From Halalkalirubrum salinum (GTDB taxonomy: Archaea > Halobacteriota > Halobacteria > Halobacteriales > Haloferacaceae), in the NCBI RefSeq assembly GCF_005543295.1, contig NZ_SRSG01000024.1:1-64000 (forward strand): a stretch of 64,000 bases of DNA, given 5' to 3'. The position numbers were made by a program, and so were the translations under genes. Under the pieces are notes generated by a model. It was not told the DNA's origin, ran no database searches, and was given only the letters and a program-made list of their open reading frames with translations. This document shows positions 43,162 to 52,752 of this stretch, in pieces. Position 1 is the first letter of the stretch. Every line of letters starts with the position of its first letter.

Positions 43162-44373
43162 TTATCCGGTCGTTCTGCGGAGCAGTACCCCTGCGATCGC
43201 CGAAACGACGACTGCCAATCCAGCGAGTGTTGCGAACAGCGCCGGCGTCCCGCCTATTTGGAGCACTGCACCGGCGATCGCCGCACCGACCGCCCCAACA
43301 CCGAACGTCCCGAAGTAGACGAGACCGAACGAAAGCCCATGAGCGACATCAGGCGCGTATTCTGCGACGAGGCTCTGTGCGATCGGAGCGAACGCGTAGA
43401 TAAAAAATCCGAGCAGCGCACACACCGCAAGCAGCGGCCAGATGCCAAACTGCGATGCCGGGACAAACAACAGTGTCGATCCGACTAACACTACCGCCGT
43501 CGTGAGAAGCATTCGTTCAGGGTCGAATCGATCGCTCGCGACTCCGCCTGCGTACTGGCCGAACACGCCGACGAGCAACAGCCCCGAATACGCCAGTTGG
43601 CCCGTCTCGACGGTTCGATCGCCGATCGAAACCGGCTCAAAGAGTGGAATATCTGCGAGCACGTCCGGGAGAAACGTGAAAATCCCACGATAGTACATCC
43701 CGTACACCATCTGGATCGCCAACACGATCGCGAATCCGCCGACGAGGAGCTGCCGGGCGTCTGGAACAACCGCCGCGAACGCGGCCCCAAGTGATCGAGA
43801 GCCATCCCCAGACGCGCGTCCGGCGTCGGTGACCCGAAGGACGGCACCGATGAGGAATGCGATCACGGCTGGAATGGTGAGAAGGACGATCGCGAGCCGC
43901 CACTCGACAGTCGTCAGTAGCCCGATCGCAATCAGCGGGACGAGTACCGTCCCAAGGTTTCCACCCGCGCCGTGGACTGCCAGTACCGTTCCCCGCCGAT
44001 CGGCGTTTCGGCTGATCAGCGATAGGCCTGCGGGATGATAGATACTGCCGGCGGCCCCCCAGACAATGAGCGCGAGCGCGATCGCATAGATTGATCCTGC
44101 ACGGCTCACCGCCGCGAACGAAACCGCCATTCCAGCGATTGATGCGAGTACGAGTCGTTTCGATCCATATCGATCAGCGAGCACGCCCGCAATTGGCGAT
44201 CCTAATCCGATGATCGCGTAGCCCGCGCCGACGACGATGCCGATCGCCGTCGGAGAGACGCCGAATTCGGCGATCCAGATCGGGACAAACAGCGGAATCG
44301 ACAGCTCAAACCCGTGGAACGTCCCGTGTGAAAGCCCGGTGAACCCGGCGATCGCGCGATCCGATCGATCCAT
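43162..44373 (-). CDS. Major facilitator superfamily transporter
   Basis: A 403-aa protein with about 12 hydrophobic segments. The loop after helix 2 has AGVLADRYGSKR, the MFS motif A. ATG 44373 gives a normal MFS N-terminus (MDRSDRAIAG then helix 1); the open frame upstream is Arg- and Cys-rich and not membrane-like. The substrate is unknown. The gene is divergent from ileS. Confidence 0.85.
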   Translation of the reverse strand: MDRSDRAIAGFTGLSHGTFHGFELSIPLFVPIWIAEFGVSPTAIGIVVGAGYAIIGLGSPIAGVLADRYGSKRLVLASIAGMAVSFAAVSRAGSIYAIALALIVWGAAGSIYHPAGLSLISRNADRRGTVLAVHGAGGNLGTVLVPLIAIGLLTTVEWRLAIVLLTIPAVIAFLIGAVLRVTDAGRASGDGSRSLGAAFAAVVPDARQLLVGGFAIVLAIQMVYGMYYRGIFTFLPDVLADIPLFEPVSIGDRTVETGQLAYSGLLLVGVFGQYAGGVASDRFDPERMLLTTAVVLVGSTLLFVPASQFGIWPLLAVCALLGFFIYAFAPIAQSLVAEYAPDVAHGLSFGLVYFGTFGVGAVGAAIAGAVLQIGGTPALFATLAGLAVVVSAIAGVLLRRTTG

Positions 44374-44491
44374 ACTCGCCGATCGGCACGACCACGTAAT
44401 TCCACATGGCTTCCGGCAATACACCCACACGTGACCTCGCGTAGGCGATGTCGCTTGGCTCGAACGAATGCTATCGACGGCAAGATCACGG

Positions 44492-44501
44492 TTTTGATAT
44501 A
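44492..44501 (+). promoter_or_regulatory. TATA box of ileS
   Basis: TTTTGATATA centred about 27 bases before ATG 44524, implying a leaderless ileS mRNA. Confidence 0.6.
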
Positions 44502-44523
44502 GACGGGCGAATAGCCTCTTCAT

Positions 44524-47500
44524 ATGGATGAGATCGGAGACCAGTACACGCCTGCCGACGTTGAGGAGGCAGTGACGGCGTACTGGGACGAACACGACGC
44601 CTATGAGGCGACAAAAGAGGCACACGCGGACGATCCGTCGTTCTTCTTCGTCGACGGACCACCGTACACCTCCGGGCAGATGCACCTTGGTACCGCCTGG
44701 AACAAGACGCTGAAAGACGCGGTGATCCGCTACAAGCGGATGACCGGCCACAATGTGACCGATCGCCCCGGCTACGACATGCACGGGCTGCCGATCGAGG
44801 TCAAGGTCGAGGAGGAACTCGGCTTTGAGTCCAAACAGGACATCGAGGAGTACGGCATGGAGGCGTTCATCGAGGAGTGCATGCGGTTCGCCGAGGAAAA
44901 CCGCGAGGCGATGGACGAGGACTTCAAGTCAATCGGCGCGTGGTTCGACTGGGACGATCCGTACAAGACGATCTCCCCGGAGTACATGGAAGCAGCGTGG
45001 TATGCCTTCAGCCAAGTCGCCGATCACGGCCTCGTCGAGCAGGGCAAGCGATCGATCTCACAGTGTCCGCGCTGTGAGACCGGACTCGCGAACAATGAGG
45101 TCGAGTACGATGAGGTCGTCGACCCCTCAATCTACGTGAAGTTCCCGCTCGCCGATCGCGAAGGCAGCGTCGTCATCTGGACGACAACCCCGTGGACGAT
45201 CCCCGCAAACACGTTTGTCGCCGTTTCTGAGGAACTCACCTACGCCGCTGTCCGTGCGGAAAAAGACGGCGATGAGGAGCTCATCTACGTCGCCGAGGAG
45301 TGCGTCGAGGGCGTTCTGAAAAAAGGTCGCTACGACGACTATGCGATTGAGGAAACGCTCTCGGGTGAAGAGATGGTCGGGTGGACGTACGAGCACCCAC
45401 TGGCAGAGGAGGTCCCCGATCACCCGAGTTTCGAGGGCGCGCGGACGATCTACACGGCCGAGTACGTCGAGGCCGATCGAACCGGACTCGTCCACTCCGC
45501 GCCGGGCCACGGTGAGGAGGACTTTGAGCGCGGGACCGAACTCGGCTTGGACATCTTCTGTCCGGTCGATAGCGACGGGACGTACACCGACGCTGCCGGC
45601 AAATACGCCGGGCAGTTCGTCCGCGAAGCAAACGAGGATATCCGTGCAGATCTCGAGGCGAACGGCGCGCTATTGGCCGACGAAACCTACGAGCACTCCT
45701 ACGGACACTGTTGGCGCTGTGACACCGGCGTCATCCAGCTCGTCACCGATCAGTGGTTCATCTCGATCACCGACATCAAAGACGAACTGCTCGAGAACAT
45801 CGAGGACGCCGAGTGGCATCCGCAGTGGGCTCGTGACAACCGCTTCCGAGACTTCATCGAGAACGCCCCCGACTGGAACGTCTCCAGACAGCGCTACTGG
45901 GGGATTCCGATCCCAATCTGGGTGCCGAGCGGCGGAACGCCACGAGACGAAGACGCCGATCGAAGCGACCTCACCGAGGACATGATCGTCATCGACAGCC
46001 GCGAAACGCTCGCGGCGGCTGTTGATCAGGACGTCGATCCAGAGTCGATCGATCTGCACCGCCCGACTGTTGACGATCTCACCATCACTCGTGACGGCAC
46101 AACCTACCGCCGGGTGCCAGATGTCTTCGATGTGTGGCTCGACTCCTCAGTTGCGACGTGGGGGACACTCGGCTACCCTGGCGAGACCGAGGACTTCGAG
46201 GAGCTGTGGCCAGCGGATCTCATCATCGAAGCCCACGACCAGACTCGCGGATGGTTCTGGTCACAGCTCGGGATGGGCACCGCAGCGTTCGGCGAGAGTC
46301 CGTACAAAGAGGTTCTGATGCACGGGTTCGCAAACGACAAGAACGGCCGAAAGATGTCCAAGTCGCTGGGCAACATTGTCACGCCCGAGGAGGCGATCGA
46401 TCGCGCCGGCCGTGATCCGTTGCGGACGTACCTGTTGAGCCACGACCAGCAGGGCGTGGATCTCTCCTTCGAGTGGGACGGCCTCGGAGACACCGTCGGA
46501 CGATTCAATATCCTCTGGAACGTTTTCCGCTTCCCGCTGCCGTACATGGAACTCGATGGCTACGATCCTGCCGACGCGGACATGAACGACGGCGAGCTGT
46601 CGATCGTCGACGAATGGGTCCTCTCGCGGCTGCAGACCGTCAAAGCCGAGATGGACGACGCATGGGACGATTACGCCGTCCACGACGCGCTGAACACGCT
46701 CTTGGACTTTGTCACCGAGGACGTCTCGCGGTTCTACGTGAAGGCGATCCGCGAACGGATGTGGGACGAATCCGAGTCTGAATCGAAACTCGGCGCGTAC
46801 GCGACGCTGTCTGTCGTTCTCGATGAGGTAATCCGGCTGCTTGCGCCGTTTGCGCCATACATCACAGAGCGGATGTACCAGCGCTTCGACGGCGAGGCGA
46901 CGACGGTCCACGCGCTGTCGTACCCCGAGGTCGATTCGGAGTTCCACGACCCAGACCTGGAGGACGACATTGCTGTGCTCCGGGCCGCCGAGGAGGCTGC
47001 GGCAACCGCCCGTCAGCAGGGCGGCCGAAAGCTCCGCTGGCCCGTCGATCGGGTGATCGTCGCCTCCGAGGACAAAGCGGTCCGCGAGTCGATCGATCGA
47101 CTCAGCGAACTGTTCCTCGATCGCGTCAACAGCCGATCGGTCGAAATCGTCGATACCTTCGATGAACTCGTTGCAGTCGCTGAACCACAGATGAGTGCGG
47201 TTGGCCCGGCCTTCGGCGCGGACGCACAGAAAGTCATGCAAGCGGTTGAGGGCACAACCCGCGGGGAGATCGATGCCGGGATCGAAATCGACGGTGAGAC
47301 GATCGAACTCGCCGACGAGATGGTCGAGTACCGATCGGAGACGCCACCGGGAATCACCGGCGCTGCCTTCGAAGGCGGTACCGTCTACGTCGACACGACC
47401 CTCACTGACGAACTCGAAGCGGAGGGATACGCACGCGACGTGATCCGACGGGTCCAGCAGATGCGAAAAGACCTCGATCTCGACGTTGAGGAGTCAATCG

Positions 47501-47685
47501 ACGTCGGTCTCGCGATCGACGACGACCGGATCGCTGGACTCGTTGACGAACACCGAGAGCTGATCGCGGAGGAGGTTCGCGCTGAGACGTTCGGCGACGA
47601 TCCCAAAGCGGCCGAAGATGCTGTCGAGACGTGGGATGTTGAAGGCATTTCGGTGACGATCGGGATCGATCGGCGACGCGAATAA
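44524..47685 (+). CDS. ileS: Isoleucyl-tRNA synthetase
   Basis: A 1053-aa class I synthetase. The ATP-binding HIGH-type motif is MHLGTAWNKT (about residue 56) and the KMSKS loop is GRKMSKSLGN (about residue 615). Between them are the editing domain and the zinc-binding or insertion regions; the C-terminal anticodon-binding domain is complete. Length and motifs are normal for the archaeal/eukaryotic type. CGATCG hexamers are very frequent. Confidence 0.96.
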   Translation: MDEIGDQYTPADVEEAVTAYWDEHDAYEATKEAHADDPSFFFVDGPPYTSGQMHLGTAWNKTLKDAVIRYKRMTGHNVTDRPGYDMHGLPIEVKVEEELGFESKQDIEEYGMEAFIEECMRFAEENREAMDEDFKSIGAWFDWDDPYKTISPEYMEAAWYAFSQVADHGLVEQGKRSISQCPRCETGLANNEVEYDEVVDPSIYVKFPLADREGSVVIWTTTPWTIPANTFVAVSEELTYAAVRAEKDGDEELIYVAEECVEGVLKKGRYDDYAIEETLSGEEMVGWTYEHPLAEEVPDHPSFEGARTIYTAEYVEADRTGLVHSAPGHGEEDFERGTELGLDIFCPVDSDGTYTDAAGKYAGQFVREANEDIRADLEANGALLADETYEHSYGHCWRCDTGVIQLVTDQWFISITDIKDELLENIEDAEWHPQWARDNRFRDFIENAPDWNVSRQRYWGIPIPIWVPSGGTPRDEDADRSDLTEDMIVIDSRETLAAAVDQDVDPESIDLHRPTVDDLTITRDGTTYRRVPDVFDVWLDSSVATWGTLGYPGETEDFEELWPADLIIEAHDQTRGWFWSQLGMGTAAFGESPYKEVLMHGFANDKNGRKMSKSLGNIVTPEEAIDRAGRDPLRTYLLSHDQQGVDLSFEWDGLGDTVGRFNILWNVFRFPLPYMELDGYDPADADMNDGELSIVDEWVLSRLQTVKAEMDDAWDDYAVHDALNTLLDFVTEDVSRFYVKAIRERMWDESESESKLGAYATLSVVLDEVIRLLAPFAPYITERMYQRFDGEATTVHALSYPEVDSEFHDPDLEDDIAVLRAAEEAAATARQQGGRKLRWPVDRVIVASEDKAVRESIDRLSELFLDRVNSRSVEIVDTFDELVAVAEPQMSAVGPAFGADAQKVMQAVEGTTRGEIDAGIEIDGETIELADEMVEYRSETPPGITGAAFEGGTVYVDTTLTDELEAEGYARDVIRRVQQMRKDLDLDVEESIDVGLAIDDDRIAGLVDEHRELIAEEVRAETFGDDPKAAEDAVETWDVEGISVTIGIDRRRE

Positions 47686-47830
47686 TCTAATTTGGTTCTG
47701 CTGAAATAGAGAATATTTGATAATTTCTATCTGTTGTATTGAATACGATGCGCGTATCTCGCACTCGTCTTCACACTTGCCGTAGTAATAAACTGACATT
47801 ATTACTCAAACAGTACAATCAGTGTTGATT

Positions 47831-48766
47831 CTACTGTATAACAGAATGATACTTCGAACAGACCCGACGGATACCCTCCTCGAAAGTGATCTGTGGTTCC
47901 CACCCAGTTGCCTCGTTCATTTTCGTGGCATCAGCACACGTATCATGAACATAGATATCGTCGGATATGGGATTTTCTACGTAGTTAGGTTCGATGTCGG
48001 TTCCAAGTTCTTGATTTAATAAATCAACGACGGTGTTGAAACTGTAGGCATTTCCAGTGCCGAGATTATAGATCCCGTTTAGCCTATGGCGAGCGGCTTG
48101 TTCTAACCCCCTCACAATATCATTGACATGGGTAAAGTCACGGGTTTGCTCGCCGTCACCATACACTTTCGGTGGCTGTCCATGTGCCATATCATCAGCG
48201 AATTGGGCGATCACGTTAGCATACTCTCCTTTGTGTTCTTCTGCACCGTTATACCCCTGATAAACCGAAAAAAAGCGCATTCCAGCCATAGAGAGGTCAG
48301 CATAATAGTTCTGGAAGTATTCCGCATATATTTCCCGAGCCATCTTGGATGCCTCATAACCAGTATTGACAGTCACATCCATCTCTTCAGGCGATGGTTC
48401 AGTACGACTTCCATAGATCGATGAGGTTGACGCGTACACGACTGTATCACAGCCGTCCTCAAGCGCTTGCTCAACGACGCGAATGAATCCCTCAACGTTG
48501 ACTCTTGCACCCAGTGCAGGATCTTCCTCATGCATATTCAGCGACGATAGCGCTGCTAAATGGAACACGATATCAACCTCCGTAGGCAAGTCATCATCCA
48601 AGACGCTTGCCTCAATAAACTCGACACTCTCTTGAAGATTCTGTGGTGTTCCCAAGTAACCGTCGTCGAGTGCAATTACGTCATTGTGCTCAGTCATGTG
48701 GTTAGCGAGATTCGAACCGATGAATCCCGCACCGCCCGTCACCAGTATCTGCTTGTTTTTGATCAT
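47831..48766 (-). CDS. NAD-dependent sugar-nucleotide epimerase/dehydratase
   Basis: A 311-aa extended short-chain dehydrogenase. The NAD motif is VTGGAGFIGSNLA near residue 9, and the catalytic Ser and Tyr-x3-Lys appear as STSSIYG and GYEASK. It resembles UDP-glucose/UDP-GlcNAc 4-epimerases or UDP-glucuronate-using enzymes. It is the last gene of a minus-strand group with the glycosyltransferase and UDP-glucose dehydrogenase, pointing to supply of a sugar for an extracellular polysaccharide. GC content is lower than in flanking genes. Confidence 0.87.
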   Translation of the reverse strand: MIKNKQILVTGGAGFIGSNLANHMTEHNDVIALDDGYLGTPQNLQESVEFIEASVLDDDLPTEVDIVFHLAALSSLNMHEEDPALGARVNVEGFIRVVEQALEDGCDTVVYASTSSIYGSRTEPSPEEMDVTVNTGYEASKMAREIYAEYFQNYYADLSMAGMRFFSVYQGYNGAEEHKGEYANVIAQFADDMAHGQPPKVYGDGEQTRDFTHVNDIVRGLEQAARHRLNGIYNLGTGNAYSFNTVVDLLNQELGTDIEPNYVENPISDDIYVHDTCADATKMNEATGWEPQITFEEGIRRVCSKYHSVIQ

Positions 48767-48800
48767 AGTTGTGTTGTATGTGTTTAATGTGTATTTGTTA

Positions 48801-50111
48801 TCAGTACCTGAACCGGAGGAGTAAGCCGATGTAAATCGTCATTGTGAGGATCACCAGCAGAATCGAGCCGGAAGTCACCACCCGTTGCCGTAGTTGATCG
48901 AATCCAAAGCGACTGTCGTCACCACGCGTGAGCCAACCCTGTGTGTTAGCACTGAATAGTGCGTACAAATATACAGGAGACATTACGAACGATCCCAGCG
49001 TGTAGATTGGCACCAGTACAAATCCGCCTTTGTGCTCCCGCAGATACGGATACATCTTGATACTTCGTGAGATGGCCCACCAAATAAGGATCGCAGCAGC
49101 AATCGTATACGCGGTACGAGAGAGCGAAAGCGAAAAATAAAGCGGTGCCAGCAAGATCGCAAACATCGAAATGAATCGATCAAGGTTGTAGTACGCTAGT
49201 GCCTTTCTTTTAAATACCCATCCTTCGGACATCGCTTTGAGATCTGATCTGATTGTGTTCCGTGTCCACCGAACTGTTTGACTGAGAAATTCACTGGCAG
49301 ATGGCTCAGCACCGATGTCGATAACGCTGGTTGATTGGTAAACGACATCCCAATTCCAGTCGGATGCTTGGACTGCCCGAGTGAGGAATTTGTCATCACC
49401 CGAAATCACTTGTTTGCCTAAGAACGTTTCTTCAGTGAGATCATCAATCACTGGAAGAAGTGCATTCCGACGGTAGACAGCGGTCCGTCCAGAGACGCAA
49501 GACGATGATTGTGAAACTGCTGACAATGCAGGATAATCTATGGCAAACTGGAGGCGCATCTGTGCTTCATACAGCTTTTGCGAAAGCGATGATTGGGTTC
49601 GGACGACTTGCTTCGGGCTCACAGCCCCGATTTTTGGGTCAGAAAACGGTTTGAGAAATTCTTCAAGCGTGTCATCACGCCATCTCACGTCGTCATCAAC
49701 GAGAGCGATAATCTCTCCTTCAGTGGCATGGACTCCGTCTCGAAGTGCCGGCCGCTTCCCCGGTGTGGACGTAACTATACAGGAGACATTACTGTGGTTG
49801 TCAGCGAGTGCTTGGAACCGCTCAATAATCTCCGTGTCCCCGTGATCGATAACTGCTATCAATTCATGGGGATCATTTGCAATCCACGTTTTGGTAGTCT
49901 CCATAAAATCGTCTGGATCTGCACGATAGACGGGAACGACAATAGAGACTGACAGGTCTGGCGCGATACCGTTATACGGATCGTACAACTGCGCCAGGGC
50001 GACTTTCAAAACCCAGACTCCCCAGCGCCAGATGCCAATAAGCGCCAGCGGCATATACGCCACCGCATTCGTGGGTATATTAATCATCGAGTGATAACGA
50101 TATGGGGACAT
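48801..50111 (-). CDS. Membrane glycosyltransferase family 2, hyaluronan-synthase-like
   Basis: A 436-aa processive-type glycosyltransferase. One N-terminal helix precedes the GT2 domain, which has SIVVPVYRADP (about 56-66), LVDDDVRW (about 136-143), SGDDKFLTRAV and QTVRWTRN. The last two match the GDD and Q-x2-RW signatures of hyaluronan, NodC and cellulose synthases. About four to five C-terminal helices follow and should form the export channel. The start may be ATG 50111 or 50087. With the upstream UDP-glucose dehydrogenase, the most likely product contains glucuronate, as in hyaluronan-type polymers. The exact polymer cannot be told. Confidence 0.85.
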   Translation of the reverse strand: MSPYRYHSMINIPTNAVAYMPLALIGIWRWGVWVLKVALAQLYDPYNGIAPDLSVSIVVPVYRADPDDFMETTKTWIANDPHELIAVIDHGDTEIIERFQALADNHSNVSCIVTSTPGKRPALRDGVHATEGEIIALVDDDVRWRDDTLEEFLKPFSDPKIGAVSPKQVVRTQSSLSQKLYEAQMRLQFAIDYPALSAVSQSSSCVSGRTAVYRRNALLPVIDDLTEETFLGKQVISGDDKFLTRAVQASDWNWDVVYQSTSVIDIGAEPSASEFLSQTVRWTRNTIRSDLKAMSEGWVFKRKALAYYNLDRFISMFAILLAPLYFSLSLSRTAYTIAAAILIWWAISRSIKMYPYLREHKGGFVLVPIYTLGSFVMSPVYLYALFSANTQGWLTRGDDSRFGFDQLRQRVVTSGSILLVILTMTIYIGLLLRFRY

Positions 50112-50130
50112 CCCCGAAGTTATTCTGATC

Positions 50131-50970
50131 CTACAGGGTCATCAACTCATTTTCAGCAATGGTTCCCGAAAGTTGTGGAGCAGGCACCGAAGGATCGTTT
50201 TCGGCCCATGCGCGCAGCCCATTGGTGTCTTTCGGGAGACAGTGCCCGCCATACGGCCAGCCGCCCTCCATTCCCATATCGGGACCGAACCACGGTGAAA
50301 TTTGACTGATTCCTTTAAGAACGCCATCCGGATATAAATTCACCGTATCAGATGTGTTGTTGGTGTGTGAGGCGAGTCGCCATATCTCGTTGGAGAATGA
50401 GATTTTAGTGGCGGCAAATAAATTGCTTCCAAATTTGATGAACTCGGCCTCTGTCGGTTGTACCTCGATGAATGTGGACACCTGCGGTGAGAAGGCCTGC
50501 TTTATCGTCTCTCTTGCTTTAGTGCTGTTTGTCCCGACTACAATCTTTTCCAATTCCTCTAAGTCTTGACGAGCGCTGTCTTCGAATAGGAACTCCGGGA
50601 CCATCCCATAGTGATCCAACCCGTATTTGTCGGCGAGATGCTCTGTCGTGGTCGGCGGGACTGTACTTCTTATTGCCACGACGTTGGGGTCCTGCTCCGA
50701 CAGCGTCTCAACCGCTTTTTCTACCATGTGCGTTACCATGGTGCCTTTCTTTTCATCGTAGGGCGTCGGGACTGAGACCATCGAGAGATCTGCATCAGTA
50801 GCTTCGCTTGGGTCTGCCGTTCGGTAACCCTGTTTAGAGAGGTCTGCAAGAACGGTTTCGTCAATGTCGCTGAATATGACCTCATGGCCCCAGTCAGAGA
50901 GCGCACGACCAGTGGCACTTCCGACTGTTCCAGAACCAACTATTTCGATCGTGAGTTGGTCTTGAGTCAT
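50131..50970 (-). CDS. UDP-glucose/GDP-mannose dehydrogenase, short form
   Basis: A 279-aa protein. The NAD-binding N-terminus has IVGSGTVGSATG, then STVPPTTTEHL, and the central domain carries the catalytic Cys in GGHCLPKDTNGL (about residue 242). The family usually continues for another 100 or more residues with a C-terminal UDP-binding domain; this protein stops just after the central domain (NELMTL). So either it is a compact version or the 3' part has been lost. The glycosyltransferase starts 19 bp after its stop, so operonic use is likely. It would make UDP-glucuronate or a similar acid sugar. Confidence 0.8.
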   Translation of the reverse strand: MTQDQLTIEIVGSGTVGSATGRALSDWGHEVIFSDIDETVLADLSKQGYRTADPSEATDADLSMVSVPTPYDEKKGTMVTHMVEKAVETLSEQDPNVVAIRSTVPPTTTEHLADKYGLDHYGMVPEFLFEDSARQDLEELEKIVVGTNSTKARETIKQAFSPQVSTFIEVQPTEAEFIKFGSNLFAATKISFSNEIWRLASHTNNTSDTVNLYPDGVLKGISQISPWFGPDMGMEGGWPYGGHCLPKDTNGLRAWAENDPSVPAPQLSGTIAENELMTL

Positions 50971-51315
50971 GTTGTGCACACCCCGACAGCGACCGCTTGG
51001 CTGTCTTGACTGTGGTTTTCATAACGATCGACCGTGCCCGAGTAGCATTCTATGTTGGGCTTCCCTTCGCGCGGTGTTTTAATTGGTGACCCCTTCTCAA
51101 ACAGGCAATCTCGATTCCTGGAGTTCACAAAGGGAGGTTGGGCTATACTTGTATTGTAATAACTACCGTTATGAAGAGTAATAACATCATTATGAGAAAG
51201 TCATGGGTTAAGTGACTGTCATTGAGTTTCACTTCAGTTAATTTCTCATCTGAACATTATCATATATGGTATTTTGGAAATAAAGTTTATAAACTGTATT
51301 ATTGAAAAAAAGAAT
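50971..51315. other. AT-rich divergent promoter region
   Basis: About 345 bases between the divergent polysaccharide genes. No supported gene. The half from about 51150 is strongly AT-rich. It contains the TATA box of the beta-helix gene (TTTATAAA, 51286-51293), centred about 26 bases before GTG 51316. Confidence 0.6.
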
Positions 51316-52479
51316 GTGTCGAATACAAGTAGACGAGGATTAATGAGTGGTATAGTAGCTATTAGTGGTGCCGGCCAACTCAACTACATGACTCAAAACG
51401 GAAAAGGAGAGACGAAAAAAAACACCCGTGTCGAGTATGTTGATCCAGCTGACGGGTATCAAGGTCTGCTCGACGCGCTTGAGACTGTTGGCGATGCGCC
51501 TAGTACCGTTATTATTGGTCCAGGCCAAATAGATGATATTGATGGGAATATCGCGATCCCTGCCAATACATGGCTCAGAGGGCAGGGTGCGTACAGTACA
51601 AGCCTGAAATTTTCTTCGAAAGCAAATCTCGACATTGCAGGAATGATCCGCGTTGCGGACAATAATGTTGTTATTAGTGACGTCGAACTCGACGGAAATC
51701 GGAAGCACCTCAACAATACAGGGCAGGAATACGGGTTCTACACATCGGGAGCCCGCCGGGTGGCTGTCGAGCGAGTGTACGCTCATGATTTTCCTGGGTA
51801 CGGGTTTGATCCACATGCAGCTGGAGAAGATCCGTCTCAACAAATCTCAATCACGAATTGTGTCGCAGAGCATAATGGATTAGATGGATTTACTTTTGCA
51901 GCTGTTGAGGATGGAGTTCTCTCGAACAATACATCAATAAGAAACGATCGGCACGGATTCAACGCAACCGATGAAGAAGGAGTGAGTATTACTATGACAA
52001 ACAATGTTTCACGAAGCAACGGGTCCGCTGGTGTCGTCGTTCAGAACCAAGCAGACAATGTCGCGATTACTGGGAATTTATTCGTTGCAAATGACGCAGA
52101 TGGGATTCGTGTAGGAAACGGTGACGACACCAGCAGATGCGTCATTATCGACAGCAATATTATCCGTGCAAACGGGGGGTACGGAGTGAGCCTCCGTGCC
52201 TGTCATTCGATTACTATTTCTAACAACCAATTTGACGAAAACAATCGACACAAACAATCGAGTGCTGAGATTGCGACAACTGCTGATGGCCCATGGGCGC
52301 GTGATATCGTTATCACTGGCAATCAGTTGCACGCTCGGTCGGATACAACGTATGGCATTGATGAGCGTGATGGGAATGGCCCCTGCCTTGTTACCAACAA
52401 TCTTGTTCGGGGAACAGACTCGTCCAGTATTCGAACGTCTAATTCAAAGACCATCAACAATGCTAATCTGACGACATAA
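51316..52479 (+). CDS. Tat-exported right-handed beta-helix protein
   Basis: A 387-aa protein starting at GTG 51316, the position that the TATA box predicts for a leaderless mRNA. With this start the N-terminus is a short twin-arginine signal (NTSRRGLMSGIVAISG). The rest is Asn-, Gly- and Val-rich with repeated strands such as NVVISDVELDGNRKH, AITGNLFVAND and ITISNNQFDENN, typical of pectate-lyase-like beta-helices. These are often polysaccharide lyases or C5-epimerases. Since it lies next to a likely exopolysaccharide synthase operon on the opposite strand, action on that polymer outside the cell is a reasonable inference. Catalytic residues are not certain. Confidence 0.75.
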   Translation: MSNTSRRGLMSGIVAISGAGQLNYMTQNGKGETKKNTRVEYVDPADGYQGLLDALETVGDAPSTVIIGPGQIDDIDGNIAIPANTWLRGQGAYSTSLKFSSKANLDIAGMIRVADNNVVISDVELDGNRKHLNNTGQEYGFYTSGARRVAVERVYAHDFPGYGFDPHAAGEDPSQQISITNCVAEHNGLDGFTFAAVEDGVLSNNTSIRNDRHGFNATDEEGVSITMTNNVSRSNGSAGVVVQNQADNVAITGNLFVANDADGIRVGNGDDTSRCVIIDSNIIRANGGYGVSLRACHSITISNNQFDENNRHKQSSAEIATTADGPWARDIVITGNQLHARSDTTYGIDERDGNGPCLVTNNLVRGTDSSSIRTSNSKTINNANLTT

Positions 52480-52752
52480 TGGATTGCTATTTTGAAATTA
52501 TGCTATTCAATACTGGTAACCGTGTTGAGAAACATCCTCGCCAGCCGTAAACGACGTGAATTTCTCGCTGATTAAACATAGTGTATTTCCGAATATGACT
52601 CGATTCCCGTGCTGACTACAGCCTCTGTATGTAGTAAGCGGTTCCGCCGATCTTCTGAGAAATTTGACAGAGACCCAATTGTAGTTTGTCGCTGGCGTCG
52701 CCCGAGTAATAAGTCGTCCCTGCGCGTTCTTGGGACTCAAGAATCCAACAGC

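Noticed and set aside
46261-47241. A 326-codon minus-strand frame within ileS
   Set aside because: It is the shadow of a clearly conserved synthetase gene; Arg/His/Val-rich product with no domain.
52480-52752. Insertion-sequence remnant between the beta-helix gene and the MutS-like gene
   Set aside because: No terminal inverted repeats or target duplication could be found, and the short frames do not match a transposase I recognise.
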